Positions 30,946 to 39,371 of a stretch of 43,953 nt of DNA are shown here, piece after piece (the stretch's first letter is position 1; each line of letters opens with the position of its first letter). Both the position numbers and the translations under genes were made by a program. The stretch comes from Alistipes sp. (GTDB lineage: Bacteria; Bacteroidota; Bacteroidia; Bacteroidales; Rikenellaceae), in NCBI GenBank assembly GCA_017505725.1, contig JAFVOR010000016.1, positions 1 through 43,953 on the forward strand, given 5' to 3'. The notes beneath the pieces are model-generated. The model was not told where the DNA came from and searched no databases. It saw only the letters and a list, made by a program, of their open reading frames with translations.

Positions 30946-32438
30946 TCTTTGTGATGTGTGGTATAGCCTTCAACATAAATTGCGCTGAGTGGTCGCGCAG
31001 GGCAGATGTATTCGCACTCTCCGCATCCTATGCATCGTTCTGCATCGATGGTTGGTACCTTCACCTTGCGACCATCCGAGGTGGTGTAGTCCACCATCAT
31101 AATAGCCTTTGCATCGCAACTACGAGCGCAGATGCCGCATCGGTCACCCTTTGCTACAGGGATGCAGTTCTCCTCAATCCACACTGCACGACCAATGCGA
31201 ATAGCGCTCTTATCCTCTTTGTCAATGGCACGAATAGCGGCGGTAGGGCAAACTTGCGAGCAACGAGTACACTCCGGTCTGCAGAAACCTCGCTCGAACG
31301 ACATCTCGGGCTGCATAAAGCGAGAAGGGTCTGTCGAAGGGCGCAATACGTTGTTCGGACATACGCTCACGCAGAGCTGACACGCTGTGCAGTGCTTCTG
31401 CATATTGCGAGCCGATACCGATCCCGCAGGGGTGAGTGGAGTGTCACGATGAGGTGCCTTCTTATCCTCGATCTCTGCCAATCCGCCATCCACCTTTATC
31501 TTGGCTTGCGACATAGCCGATGTTCCAACCGCAAGAAGGGCTCCCGTCAGCACTGCTCGCTTCGATTGCGATGTAGGTTGCTCCTCGCTCTTCTTTGTTG
31601 TGCCGAACACCGGTTTGTAGCTGATAGCCTTATGGTTACACTTGTCGATGCAGTCACCGCAAGCGATACAGCGCGAGAGATCGACCTTGCCCGACTTAGA
31701 ATCGATAGCTGCCGCCCTGCAGTTCTTCTCACATAGACTACACTTGTTGCACTTGCTCTCATCAACCTGAATACGGAAGAGCGAGAATCGTGCAAAGAAT
31801 GAGAGAATGGTGCCTACGGGGCAGACGGTGTTGCAGTAGCTTCTGCCATTTCGCCACGCCAACACGCCGAGTATCACCAAGGTGAGCAGTGCCACCACAA
31901 GCGACGTTACGCTGCGTAGCCACAACTCTGCCTCTGGGATGAGATACCACTCGAACTGCGTATCTATCAATGCCAGAGCATTTTGGAGCAGGTCGTAGAG
32001 CGGGCGGAATATCGAATTTACGATGCGTCCGTATGCCGAGTATGGCGCAAGGAGTGTTGTCACAGGTGCGAAACCTAGGACGAGGCAGACGATAAATACG
32101 GCCAACACCGAGTAGCGCAACCATCTCTTTTCTGAGGAGTAGCAGTAGCGGTTTTTCTTCTGCTTGCGGCCAAACCATCCGAAGATGTCCTGCATCACAC
32201 CGAGAGGGCAAATGACGCTGCAGTAGAGTCGACCAAAGATAAGAGTCAGCACAACGAGAATGGCAAGTATCGCAAAGTCCAATGCCATCAAGGCTGGCAG
32301 GAACTGCACCTTTGCCACCCAGGCAAACCACATATTGAACTGCCATCCCACGCCCAGGAAAAGCAATGTTGCGACCACAAAGAATAGGGTAGCCAAAGCG
32401 ATGCGTATCGCTCGCAAAATATTTGTTTTGTGTCTCAT
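30942..32438 (-). CDS. Membrane-bound polyferredoxin (NapH/NosR-like 4Fe-4S protein)
   Basis: 498 aa. Four to five membrane helices lie at about 13-31, 48-68, 108-129 and 175-196. Each membrane half carries a CxxxCP motif (CSVICPLG at 73-80, CNTVCPVG at 202-209), as in the NapH/NosR/RdxA family. Then come six Fe-S-type Cys clusters: 230-240, 257-267, 350-360, 386-397, 425-441 and 469-479. Between the second and third there is a second hydrophobic helix (about 295-308, RAVLTGALLAVGTSA) that could anchor the C-terminal half across the membrane. It probably carries electrons between a quinol or ferredoxin and the AKR. It overlaps the upstream gene by ATGA and the downstream AKR by 4 bases. Confidence 0.85.
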   Translation of the reverse strand: MRHKTNILRAIRIALATLFFVVATLLFLGVGWQFNMWFAWVAKVQFLPALMALDFAILAILVVLTLIFGRLYCSVICPLGVMQDIFGWFGRKQKKNRYCYSSEKRWLRYSVLAVFIVCLVLGFAPVTTLLAPYSAYGRIVNSIFRPLYDLLQNALALIDTQFEWYLIPEAELWLRSVTSLVVALLTLVILGVLAWRNGRSYCNTVCPVGTILSFFARFSLFRIQVDESKCNKCSLCEKNCRAAAIDSKSGKVDLSRCIACGDCIDKCNHKAISYKPVFGTTKKSEEQPTSQSKRAVLTGALLAVGTSAMSQAKIKVDGGLAEIEDKKAPHRDTPLTPAGSVSARNMQKHCTACQLCVSVCPNNVLRPSTDPSRFMQPEMSFERGFCRPECTRCSQVCPTAAIRAIDKEDKSAIRIGRAVWIEENCIPVAKGDRCGICARSCDAKAIMMVDYTTSDGRKVKVPTIDAERCIGCGECEYICPARPLSAIYVEGYTTHHKD

Positions 32439-32926
32439 AATACGCGTGGTATATTTTGAAGGATCTCAACACACTCTTCTACACTCTCTATGCCTTGCAA
32501 TCGTGTGTCCATCGGACACATACCCGATTTTTCGCGGTTGAGGATGAGAGGGACCTCTTTTGTTGCAAAGATTTTTATGCCGGCATTCTCGAATATCTCG
32601 CGGGCAGGCGTGCATATAACATTGGTATGTACCTCCGCCACTCCGCAACTCGTCATCAGTGCAGCCGCTGCTTTGCCTATGATTTTATCCGCCACAATAG
32701 CACCTTTGAGTCGCTCGGGTTGTGACGAAACTAATGTTAGCAGGTCTTGTATTCCACGATTGTCGTGCGTGGTGAGTGTCTCGTTGTTGTAGACCAAGAG
32801 ACTCAACCCCTGCTCGTTGAGCATCTCGAGCATCTGCTCACCCGTAGATGGTTGTGTCTTCTTGGGCGATATGCAACCCGTAAGTGTTGCAATAGCAAGA
32901 AATGTAAGAGTTAAAAGACGCTTCAT
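32435..32926 (-). CDS. DUF1893-family lipoprotein
   Basis: 163 aa from the inner ATG (MKRLLTLTFLAIATLTGC); an upstream ATG at 32950 would overlap a -7-like element (TATCTTTA, 32953-32960), so the inner start is preferred. The signal peptide ends in lipobox LTGC. The body (LSLLVYNNETLTTHDNRGIQ, GAIVADKIIGKAAAALMTSC, REKSGMCPMD) matches DUF1893, a family related in fold to cytidine deaminases and found as a soluble protein in Thermotoga. Two conserved Cys (GVAEVH preceded by SC, and GMCPMD) are in the expected places, which hints at a redox or ligand role. The function is unknown. It is the first gene of the polyferredoxin operon. Confidence 0.8.
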   Translation of the reverse strand: MKRLLTLTFLAIATLTGCISPKKTQPSTGEQMLEMLNEQGLSLLVYNNETLTTHDNRGIQDLLTLVSSQPERLKGAIVADKIIGKAAAALMTSCGVAEVHTNVICTPAREIFENAGIKIFATKEVPLILNREKSGMCPMDTRLQGIESVEECVEILQNIPRVL

Positions 32927-32967
32927 AGCACTTTTTGAATAAAAATCCATTGTAAAGATAGTGAAAA

Positions 32968-32992
32968 ACTTTTACAATCGACTTGTAAAAGT
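32968..32992 (-). terminator. Rho-independent terminator after the DedA gene
   Basis: On the minus strand, ACTTTTACAA-GTCGA-TTGTAAAAGT forms a perfect 10-bp stem that is followed by TTTTTC. It starts right after the DedA stop (32993-32995) and so separates DedA from the DUF1893 transcript. Confidence 0.8.
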
Positions 32993-33619
32993 CTATTTTT
33001 TCACCCCTTTGTAGATGATGTAGGCGAGAGCCAACGCCACAACCGCTATAATCACATAGCCAATTTCGTGGCTATACTTGGTGACTGTTGTTATGAGTTG
33101 CTCCTCGGGAACTACCGCTTCGAGGATGTAGCCAAGTGTTGCCAATACACCATTCCACAATCCTGCTCCTATAGCGGTATAGAGAGCGAATTTTGCGAGA
33201 TTCATTCGAGCCAAGCCCGCAGGTATCGATATGAGTTGTCGCACCGCAGGAACAAGACGACCAACAAGCGTTGCCGCAACTCCGTGATGCACAAAGAAAT
33301 CCTCCGCCTTTTTCACCTTCTGTTCGTCGAGTAGGCACATATGCCCCAAGCGGCTATTTGCGAACTTGTAGACAATCGGTCTGCCAAGCCAAAGTGCGAG
33401 ATAGTAATTTATGAATGCGCCAATGAGAGCTCCGAGTGTGGCGAAGAATATCACCAGCCACACATTCAATTCGCCCGTTGCGGCGGCCTTATATGCGGCA
33501 GGCGGTACAACCACCTCGCTTGGGAATGGAATAAACGAACTCTCGATGGCCATCAATAGCGTGATGGTCCAATAGTTCAGATTATCCAAACACCACTGTA
33601 TAAAGCCCAAAGACTCCAT
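32993..33619 (-). CDS. DedA-family membrane protein
   Basis: 208 aa, about five membrane segments. The signature FIPFPSEVVVPPAAYKAA fits the family's F-[FY]-P-x-P-[GE] region, and VGRLVPAVRQLISIPAGLAR matches the R-x-[IL]-P-x-x-R-x2-x3-x2-AG motif. DedA/VTT proteins are thought to be phospholipid scramblases or flippases needed for recycling undecaprenyl phosphate and membrane homeostasis. The gene stands alone. Its upstream region consists almost entirely of 34-bp repeats, so promoter position is unclear. Confidence 0.88.
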   Translation of the reverse strand: MESLGFIQWCLDNLNYWTITLLMAIESSFIPFPSEVVVPPAAYKAAATGELNVWLVIFFATLGALIGAFINYYLALWLGRPIVYKFANSRLGHMCLLDEQKVKKAEDFFVHHGVAATLVGRLVPAVRQLISIPAGLARMNLAKFALYTAIGAGLWNGVLATLGYILEAVVPEEQLITTVTKYSHEIGYVIIAVVALALAYIIYKGVKK

Positions 33620-33828
33620 AATTCAAAATGCAAAATTCAAAATGCAGAATGCAAAATTACAATGCAAAATTCAAAATGCAGAATGCAAAATTACAATGCA
33701 AAATTCAAAATTCAAAATGCAGAACCGACGCACGAAGCAAGAGCAGAGGGTGCTTGCATACTATGCCTTGCAAGAAGGAGGAAAAGCCCTCGAAGAGGGG
33801 TTAATGCAAAATTACAATGCAAAAAACC
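33620..33828. repeat. Tandem 34-bp repeats (AATGCAAAATTCAAAATGCA type) with a 78-bp core
   Basis: Units at 33627-33660 and 33661-33694 are identical (34 bases each), with a partial third copy to 33724. A unit fragment reappears at 33803-33824, right before the acyltransferase stop. The 78 bases in between (33725-33802) have no recognised gene. The unit shares GCAGAATGCAAAA with the 8126-8323 structure. Confidence 0.75.
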
Positions 33829-34998
33829 TTATTTACTACTGATAAACCGCTTTGTAAGCCAACGGCGCACCGGCTCATCGTAGAGCTTTAAGCAGGCGTA
33901 TGCCAACGCAATATTTATAGCAAATACCATTATCACTACCGGCCAAGTCTCGCCAAGTGTGTAGAGTTTGTTCTCTATCAACCAGGCGTAGAAGAGGTAC
34001 ATCACCGGATAGTGCACAATGTAGAGCGGATAGGATATGTCGCCCAAGAATTTGCAGAGTGCCGACGAAACCTTACCTGTTGTTTCGCCCGAAGCGGTAA
34101 ACCATACGATTGCAGGGAATACTAACAAAATGCAGGCGAACTCATACAAACCATTGATGCTCACCTCGCCATACTTTGCAAATGCAGGCACGGAGAATAG
34201 AGCAAAGAGTATCGCCCACGCAATCCAGAATATACCCTTAATCTTTACGGGCTTGAAGTTGCGAGCCAAGAGCATACCCAACGAGAACGGGAACATCATT
34301 CTGAGCAGACCGCCGAAGAAGTTTACTGTGTCGAGTGTCCAGCCGATACCTATCATATCGTAGCCCGATACATCTGTGGTAACAAACCAGCACCACGCTG
34401 CACCCAATATAGTTGTCAAGATAGCCAAAGCACGATTGCCCAAGCGACGAATAAAGAGTGCGTAGAGCAGGTTGCCGATATACTCAAAGAAGAGCGACCA
34501 GCTTGGTCCGTTCAGTGAGTACATTTCGCCATTGCCACGCAAGTCGTATTGTGCGCCGGGATATGCCGGAATGAAGAACATCGTAAGCACTAACGCCACC
34601 AACGACCACGACATCGGTGTAGGCGTGCCGTCCCACTTTACGCCACCCTGCAAGCAGAAGGTCGTGAAGCCAATTATCGCACCCATAATCAACATTGGGT
34701 GCAGACGGATAAGTCGTCGCTTGAAGAACTCTTTGAGCGTTAGAGGGTTGTGTGCGCGTTGCCAACGGTCGTCGTAAGCATAACTGATAACAAACCCCGA
34801 AAGCATAAAGAACAAATCCACTCCCAAATGGCCGTGATTGAAGGTTGTGATTGCAGTTCCCTCGGCAAAGGCAAATCCCTCGAAAAAGTGGTACCAAACA
34901 ACCATCAAAGCCGCTGCACCGCGCAACGCATCGAGCAGAGCGTAGTGGGGCTTGCTATCGGCAAACATAGCCGATGGGGTAGTGGTCAGGTTAGCCAT
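33829..34998 (-). CDS. Acyltransferase-3 family (OafA-like) membrane acyltransferase
   Basis: About 389 aa from the ATG at 34998 (MANLTTTPSAMF); a start four residues earlier at 35010 is possible. Family features: LDALRGAAALMVVWYHFFEG (catalytic His of the R-x(10)-H pattern), LGVDLFFMLSGFVISYAYDD, and RRLIRLHPMLI, followed by about ten membrane helices. It transfers acetyl or other acyl groups to extracytoplasmic carbohydrates (LPS, capsule or peptidoglycan). It is directly downstream of hisS (gap of about 7-20 bases), so it is probably read through from hisS. No polysaccharide cluster adjoins it. Confidence 0.88.
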   Translation of the reverse strand: MANLTTTPSAMFADSKPHYALLDALRGAAALMVVWYHFFEGFAFAEGTAITTFNHGHLGVDLFFMLSGFVISYAYDDRWQRAHNPLTLKEFFKRRLIRLHPMLIMGAIIGFTTFCLQGGVKWDGTPTPMSWSLVALVLTMFFIPAYPGAQYDLRGNGEMYSLNGPSWSLFFEYIGNLLYALFIRRLGNRALAILTTILGAAWCWFVTTDVSGYDMIGIGWTLDTVNFFGGLLRMMFPFSLGMLLARNFKPVKIKGIFWIAWAILFALFSVPAFAKYGEVSINGLYEFACILLVFPAIVWFTASGETTGKVSSALCKFLGDISYPLYIVHYPVMYLFYAWLIENKLYTLGETWPVVIMVFAINIALAYACLKLYDEPVRRWLTKRFISSK

Positions 34999-35017
34999 AT
35001 TGTCTGCCAAATAAATG

Positions 35018-36361
35018 TTATTTGATAAGGTCTGCTATCTCGTCAAATGCAACAAGGTTCTGCTCACCGCTGGTCATATTCTTGACGGTTGCCTTGCCCT
35101 CGGCTAATTCGTTGCTGCCGATAATTACAACATACGGAATCTGACGACGGTTGGCGTACTCCATCTGCTTCTTCATCTTCGCAGAATCGGGATATACCTC
35201 GGTCGAGATACCTGCATCACGCAACGCCTTTGCACAACGCAACGATGCCAAGCCCTCTGCCTCGCCAAGGTTGATGAAGAGCACCTTGGTCAAACAAGTT
35301 ACATCGGCAGGGAACAAGTCCAAACCTACCATAACATCGTAGATACGGTCTGCGCCGAACGAGATACCTACGCCCGAGACATCAGGCATACCGAAGATGC
35401 CCGTAAGGTTGTCGTAGCGACCACCACCGCAGATCGAGCCAATAGCGAAATCCTTCGCCTTGACCTCGAAGATGGCACCTGTGTAGTAGTTCAAACCACG
35501 AGCCAACGAGAGGTCCAACTCAACCTCCAATGCGATACCCAAAGCCTCGACCGATGCGAATACGGTGCGCAACTCCTCTACGCCCTTCAAACCGGTCTCG
35601 CTCTCGGCAAGGATAGTTTCGAGCTGTGCGAGTTTCTCGGCAGTTGAACCGCTCAAGGTGAGGATAGGCTCCAACTTTGCCACAGCCTCTGCCTCGATAC
35701 CACGCTCTGCCAACTCCGCCTTCACGTTGTCCAAACCAATCTTCTCGAGTTTGTCGATAGCCACGGTGATGTCAATCATCTTGTCGGCGTGGCCCATAAC
35801 CTCGGCAATACTGTAGAGCACCTTGCGGTTGTTGAGCTTCAACACCACATTGATACCGAGCTTTGAGAATACACGCTCCACAATCGAAATCAACTCCACC
35901 TCGTTCATCAACGAGCGTGAGCCGATAATATCGACATCGCACTGATAGAACTCACGATAGCGGCCCTTCTGTGGGCGGTCAGCACGCCATACGGGCTGAA
36001 TCTGATAACGCTTGAATGGGAAGGTAATCTCGTTCTGGTGCTGCACGACATAGCGGGCAAACGGAACGGTCAAGTCATATCTTAAACCCTTCTCGCAGAT
36101 GCGGTGAGCCTGACGCACCTCCTCGTCGTTGAGGTTTGCTCCAAAATCACCCGAGTTGAGTATCTTGAAGAGGAGTTTGTCGCCCTCCTCGCCATATTTA
36201 CCCATAAGGGTAGAGAGGTTCTCCATCGAAGGGGTCTCGATTGCTGCAAATCCGTATGCGCGGAAGACCTCGGCGATAGTATCGAATATATAGGTGCGAC
36301 GCGCTGTCTCAATCGGCGAAAAGTCGCGTGTTCCCTTTGGAATGGATGGTTTCTGTGCCAT
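35018..36361 (-). CDS. hisS: Histidine-tRNA ligase
   Basis: 447 aa, normal. Class II synthetase motif 1 region near [11 protein letters not shown]. Motif 2 is [20 protein letters not shown] followed by [13 protein letters not shown]. The HisRS-specific [18 protein letters not shown] and [13 protein letters not shown] (motif 3 region) and the anticodon-binding domain ([10 protein letters not shown] onwards) are present. It charges tRNA-His. The ATG follows a repeat block (36373-36404). It is first in a run with the acyltransferase. Confidence 0.97.
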   Translation of the reverse strand: MAQKPSIPKGTRDFSPIETARRTYIFDTIAEVFRAYGFAAIETPSMENLSTLMGKYGEEGDKLLFKILNSGDFGANLNDEEVRQAHRICEKGLRYDLTVPFARYVVQHQNEITFPFKRYQIQPVWRADRPQKGRYREFYQCDVDIIGSRSLMNEVELISIVERVFSKLGINVVLKLNNRKVLYSIAEVMGHADKMIDITVAIDKLEKIGLDNVKAELAERGIEAEAVAKLEPILTLSGSTAEKLAQLETILAESETGLKGVEELRTVFASVEALGIALEVELDLSLARGLNYYTGAIFEVKAKDFAIGSICGGGRYDNLTGIFGMPDVSGVGISFGADRIYDVMVGLDLFPADVTCLTKVLFINLGEAEGLASLRCAKALRDAGISTEVYPDSAKMKKQMEYANRRQIPYVVIIGSNELAEGKATVKNMTSGEQNLVAFDEIADLIK

Positions 36362-36372
36362 ATACTTTCAGT

Positions 36373-36404
36373 AATTAAGAATTAAAAATTAAGAATTAAG
36401 AATT
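36373..36404. repeat. AT-rich AATTAAGAATT repeat, left border of the KilA-N island
   Basis: Direct units of AATTAAGAATT and TTAAAAATTAAG. It lies between the hisS start and the stop codon of the next gene (36403-36405). The same units recur at 37571-37594. Confidence 0.65.
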
Positions 36405-36738
36405 ACTTGAAAAATGAGTTTACAACTTTATCCACAAAAGATTCGTTTTGACCTTGAACTGTATGAAGTTTTCTATCTTCTGCTTGTTGAGCATCATATT
36501 TAAGTTTGCTCCAATCTCTGCTATATTCGTTCCATATATCTACATCTAATTGACTTGGATGGTCAAAGCCATTTCCCTCTGCTTTTGGATCTAAATGTAT
36601 GAAATTTCCAAACTTCATTCTAACAGAAGCAGGTGTTTTGCCTATGATTTTTGCAACCTTTTCAATTTGTGCAGATGTTGCATTATTACGATATGCTTCC
36701 AATGCTATGATTGTGTCGTCTCTATCCCACTTTGCCAT
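36403..36738 (-). CDS. Small protein resembling the N-terminal domain of HNH/restriction endonucleases
   Basis: 111 aa from the inner ATG (MAKWDRDDTIIALEAYR); four more residues are possible from 36750. WDRDDTIIALEAYRN, then KVAKIIGKTPASVRMKFGNF and HLDPKAEGNGFDHPSQLD, followed by DVDIWNEYSRDW. This fits the domain found at the N-terminus of many HNH endonucleases and restriction enzymes, which usually reads WTR(D/E)E...ALxLY...IGRTPSSVxxKxxNFxxxDP. No HNH or nuclease motif follows, so only this domain, presumably DNA-binding or a linker, is present. Amino-acid and base composition are AT-rich. It lies just behind the KilA-N gene. The function is unknown. Confidence 0.6.
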   Translation of the reverse strand: MAKWDRDDTIIALEAYRNNATSAQIEKVAKIIGKTPASVRMKFGNFIHLDPKAEGNGFDHPSQLDVDIWNEYSRDWSKLKYDAQQAEDRKLHTVQGQNESFVDKVVNSFFK

Positions 36739-36751
36739 TATATCTGTCAAT

Positions 36752-37561
36752 TTATTTAAGTAATACTCTTTTGTTTGACTCTTCTAATATCCTCATTTGT
36801 TGAATAGCTATTTGATTGAGTTTTATCAGCCTTTCTCGTTGAGGCATATTTTCGTTAATTAGAACAGCGTTCAAATTCTCCATATTTGATAGGCATATAA
36901 GTTCGTTGATGGTTGCATAATCACGGATATTGCCTTTCAAATCGGGGTTTGCATCACGCCACTCTTTTGCGGTTAGACCAAATAGTGCAACATTAAGAAC
37001 ATCGGCTTCATTTGCATATATATAAGATATTTGCTTGGGCGTTAGTTCTTGTGGAATAAGATGATTCTTTATTGCATCAGTGTGAATATGATAGTTTATC
37101 TTTGATAACTCTCTTTTAGCACTCCAACCAAGCAGCTTTTGCTTCTCTTCTTGTAATTTTTGGTACTCTTTAACTAATAACAACTGAAATCGAGGACTAA
37201 TCCACATTCCAAAGTGATAGGCAATATCCTTATGAGCGTATGTTCCGCCATACCTACCAGCCTTTGCTACAATGCCAATAGCGTTGGTCCTTTCAATCCA
37301 AGTCTTAACAGATAGCACAAAGTTGTTGCTGCCCGCAGCGTTTCTAATTGTACCGAATTCGGTATAATTAAAATTGGGATTGTACAGCAACTCCCACTCT
37401 CCGATATATTCGATAGTACTTTTAAGACTCAACCATCGGAATATGATGTGCTCTTGCATCTGGCTGTGAGCCATATCTGTAAGAGATATATAATCTTCTG
37501 CGCCTTGCGGAAGAATGGTAATCTCGGCATTGTCGATATGGATAGTCTGTTTTTGTGCCAT
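36752..37561 (-). CDS. KilA-N domain protein
   Basis: 269 aa from MAQKQTIHID (37561); five more residues are possible from 37576. The first ~130 residues match KilA-N: DYISLTDMAHSQ, then EYIGEWELLYNPNFNYTEF, WIERTNAIGIVAKAGRYGGT and YAHKDIAYHFGMWISPRFQL. KilA-N is a DNA-binding fold common in phage, prophage and mobile genes. The C-terminal ~130 residues are helical with ELTPKQISYIYANEADVLNV and are not recognised by eye. It is more AT-rich than its neighbours (hand counts: 20 G+C in 37081-37140 against 33 in 601-660). It probably forms an operon with the small gene at 36403-36738. Confidence 0.82.
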   Translation of the reverse strand: MAQKQTIHIDNAEITILPQGAEDYISLTDMAHSQMQEHIIFRWLSLKSTIEYIGEWELLYNPNFNYTEFGTIRNAAGSNNFVLSVKTWIERTNAIGIVAKAGRYGGTYAHKDIAYHFGMWISPRFQLLLVKEYQKLQEEKQKLLGWSAKRELSKINYHIHTDAIKNHLIPQELTPKQISYIYANEADVLNVALFGLTAKEWRDANPDLKGNIRDYATINELICLSNMENLNAVLINENMPQRERLIKLNQIAIQQMRILEESNKRVLLK

Positions 37562-37570
37562 AAAATATAA

Positions 37571-37648
37571 ATTCAAAATTAAGAATTAAGAATTTGCTGA
37601 TGTAGCAAAAAAATAATTTTTAATTTTTAATTATGAATTTTTAATTTA
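37571..37648. repeat. AT-rich repeat, right border of the KilA-N island
   Basis: AATTAAGAATTAAGAATTT (about 37577-37595) and, after GCTGATGTAGCAAAA, an oppositely oriented AATTTTTAATTTTTAATT block (about 37614-37648). The block reaches into the ettA stop codon (37646-37648). Confidence 0.65.
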
Positions 37649-39325
37649 TTGGTTTTCAACCAATTTGCGGTACTTAACTCGGTGTGGGGTAGTGTCCATA
37701 CCCTGTGCCTTCTTCCACTCCTCGTACTCCGAGTAGGAGCCCTCGTAGAAGATGACATTGCCATCGCCCTCGAACGAGAGAATGTGAGTTGCGATACGGT
37801 CCAGGAACCAACGGTCGTGCGAGATGACAACGGCGCATCCTGCGAAGTGCTCCAAACCCTCCTCCAATGCACGCAAGGTGTTCACATCGATATCGTTGGT
37901 AGGCTCATCGAGCAAGATTACATTACCCTCCTCCTTGAGTGCGAGAGCGAGGTGCAAGCGGTTACGCTCACCACCCGAGAGTACACCGCATTTCTTCTCC
38001 TGGTCTGCGCCTGTGAAGTTGAAGCGTGCAACATAGGCACGAGCAGGCACCTGACGATTGCCCAACTGCACGAACTCGCTATTCTGCGAGATTACCTCGT
38101 ATACGGTCTTCTCCGGGTCGATAGATTTGTGCTGCTGATCTACATAGGCGAGCTTTACAGTCTGTCCTACGGTGAATGTTCCGCTTGTAGGCTCCTCCAA
38201 CCCCATAATCATACGGAACAAAGTGGTCTTACCTGTTCCGTTAGGACCAATCACACCCACGATACCTGCAGGTGGCAACTTGAAGTCCAAGCCCTCGTAG
38301 AGTACGCGGTCGCCAAAGGCCTTCGAAACGCCATTCGCTTCGATAACTACATCGCCCAAACGAGGTCCGTTAGGGATGTAAATCTCGAGCTTCTCCTCCT
38401 TCTGCTTTGTATCCTCGTTGAGCATCTTGTCGTAGGCCGAAAGACGAGCCTTGCTCTTGGCGCGACGGCCCGATGGATTCATATTAACCCACTCCAACTC
38501 GCGCTCGAGGGTCTTGCGACGTTTCGACTCCTGCTTCTCCTCCATAGCCATACGCTTGGTCTTCTGGTCGAGCCAACCCGAATAGTTGCCCTTCCAAGGA
38601 ATACCCTCGCCACGGTCGAGTTCCAAGATCCAACCCGCTACATTGTCCAGGAAGTAACGGTCGTGGGTTACGGCGATTACCGTACCCTTATACTGCTGCA
38701 AGTGCTGCTCCAACCAGTCGATAGACTCGGCATCGAGGTGGTTGGTAGGCTCATCGAGCAACAATACATCAGGCTGCTGCAACAAGAGACGGCACAATGC
38801 CACACGACGACGCTCACCACCCGAGAGTACGGCCACCTTCTGGTCTGAAGCAGGGCATCGGAGGGCATCCATTGCACGCTCCAATACGCTATCAAGCTCC
38901 CAACCATTCACGTGGTCGATCTTCTCGTACAACTCGCCCTGACGCTCGATCAAGCGATTCATCTCGTCGTCGTCCATTGGCTCGCACAACTTCATATTGA
39001 TATCCTCGTACTCCTTCAAGAGTGCTGCGGTCTCGGCACAACCCTCCTGGACAATCTCCTTTACGGTCTTGTTGTCGTCGAGCTGTGGCTCCTGCTCGAG
39101 GTAACCTACGGTGTAACCCGGCGAGAATACAACCTCGCCCTGGAAGTTCTTGTCGATACCTGCAATAATCTTCATCAGGGTAGATTTACCCGAACCATTA
39201 AGACCGATGATACCGATCTTAGCACCATAGAAGAATGAGAGGTAGATGTTATTTAAGACCTTCTTCTGATTCTGAAAGGTCTTGCTGACACCCACCATCG
39301 AAAAGATAATTTTCTCGTCTGCCAT
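37646..39325 (-). CDS. ettA: Energy-dependent translational throttle protein EttA (ABC-F)
   Basis: 559 aa, the usual ABC-F length. Two nucleotide-binding domains: Walker A GLNGSGKST and GPNGTGKTT, signature LSGGERRRV and LSGGERNRL, Walker B LLLDEPTNHLD and ILLDEPTNDID. The arm inserted in the first domain and the P-site tRNA interaction linker (KQESKRRKTLERELEWVNMN) are typical of EttA, as is the C-terminal GSYSEYEEWKK. It binds the ribosomal E site and adjusts initiation to ATP/ADP levels. It is divergent from the GH97 gene. A -7-type element lies 46 bases upstream. Confidence 0.95.
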   Translation of the reverse strand: MADEKIIFSMVGVSKTFQNQKKVLNNIYLSFFYGAKIGIIGLNGSGKSTLMKIIAGIDKNFQGEVVFSPGYTVGYLEQEPQLDDNKTVKEIVQEGCAETAALLKEYEDINMKLCEPMDDDEMNRLIERQGELYEKIDHVNGWELDSVLERAMDALRCPASDQKVAVLSGGERRRVALCRLLLQQPDVLLLDEPTNHLDAESIDWLEQHLQQYKGTVIAVTHDRYFLDNVAGWILELDRGEGIPWKGNYSGWLDQKTKRMAMEEKQESKRRKTLERELEWVNMNPSGRRAKSKARLSAYDKMLNEDTKQKEEKLEIYIPNGPRLGDVVIEANGVSKAFGDRVLYEGLDFKLPPAGIVGVIGPNGTGKTTLFRMIMGLEEPTSGTFTVGQTVKLAYVDQQHKSIDPEKTVYEVISQNSEFVQLGNRQVPARAYVARFNFTGADQEKKCGVLSGGERNRLHLALALKEEGNVILLDEPTNDIDVNTLRALEEGLEHFAGCAVVISHDRWFLDRIATHILSFEGDGNVIFYEGSYSEYEEWKKAQGMDTTPHRVKYRKLVENQ

Positions 39326-39371
39326 AATTGTATATTGTATTTAATTTTTTGTCAAAATGCCTATAATCGCA

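Noticed and set aside
33642-33883. Two short open frames within and after the 34-bp repeats
   Set aside because: They are made of repeat translations (MQNAKLQCKIQNAEC type) and have no homology signal.
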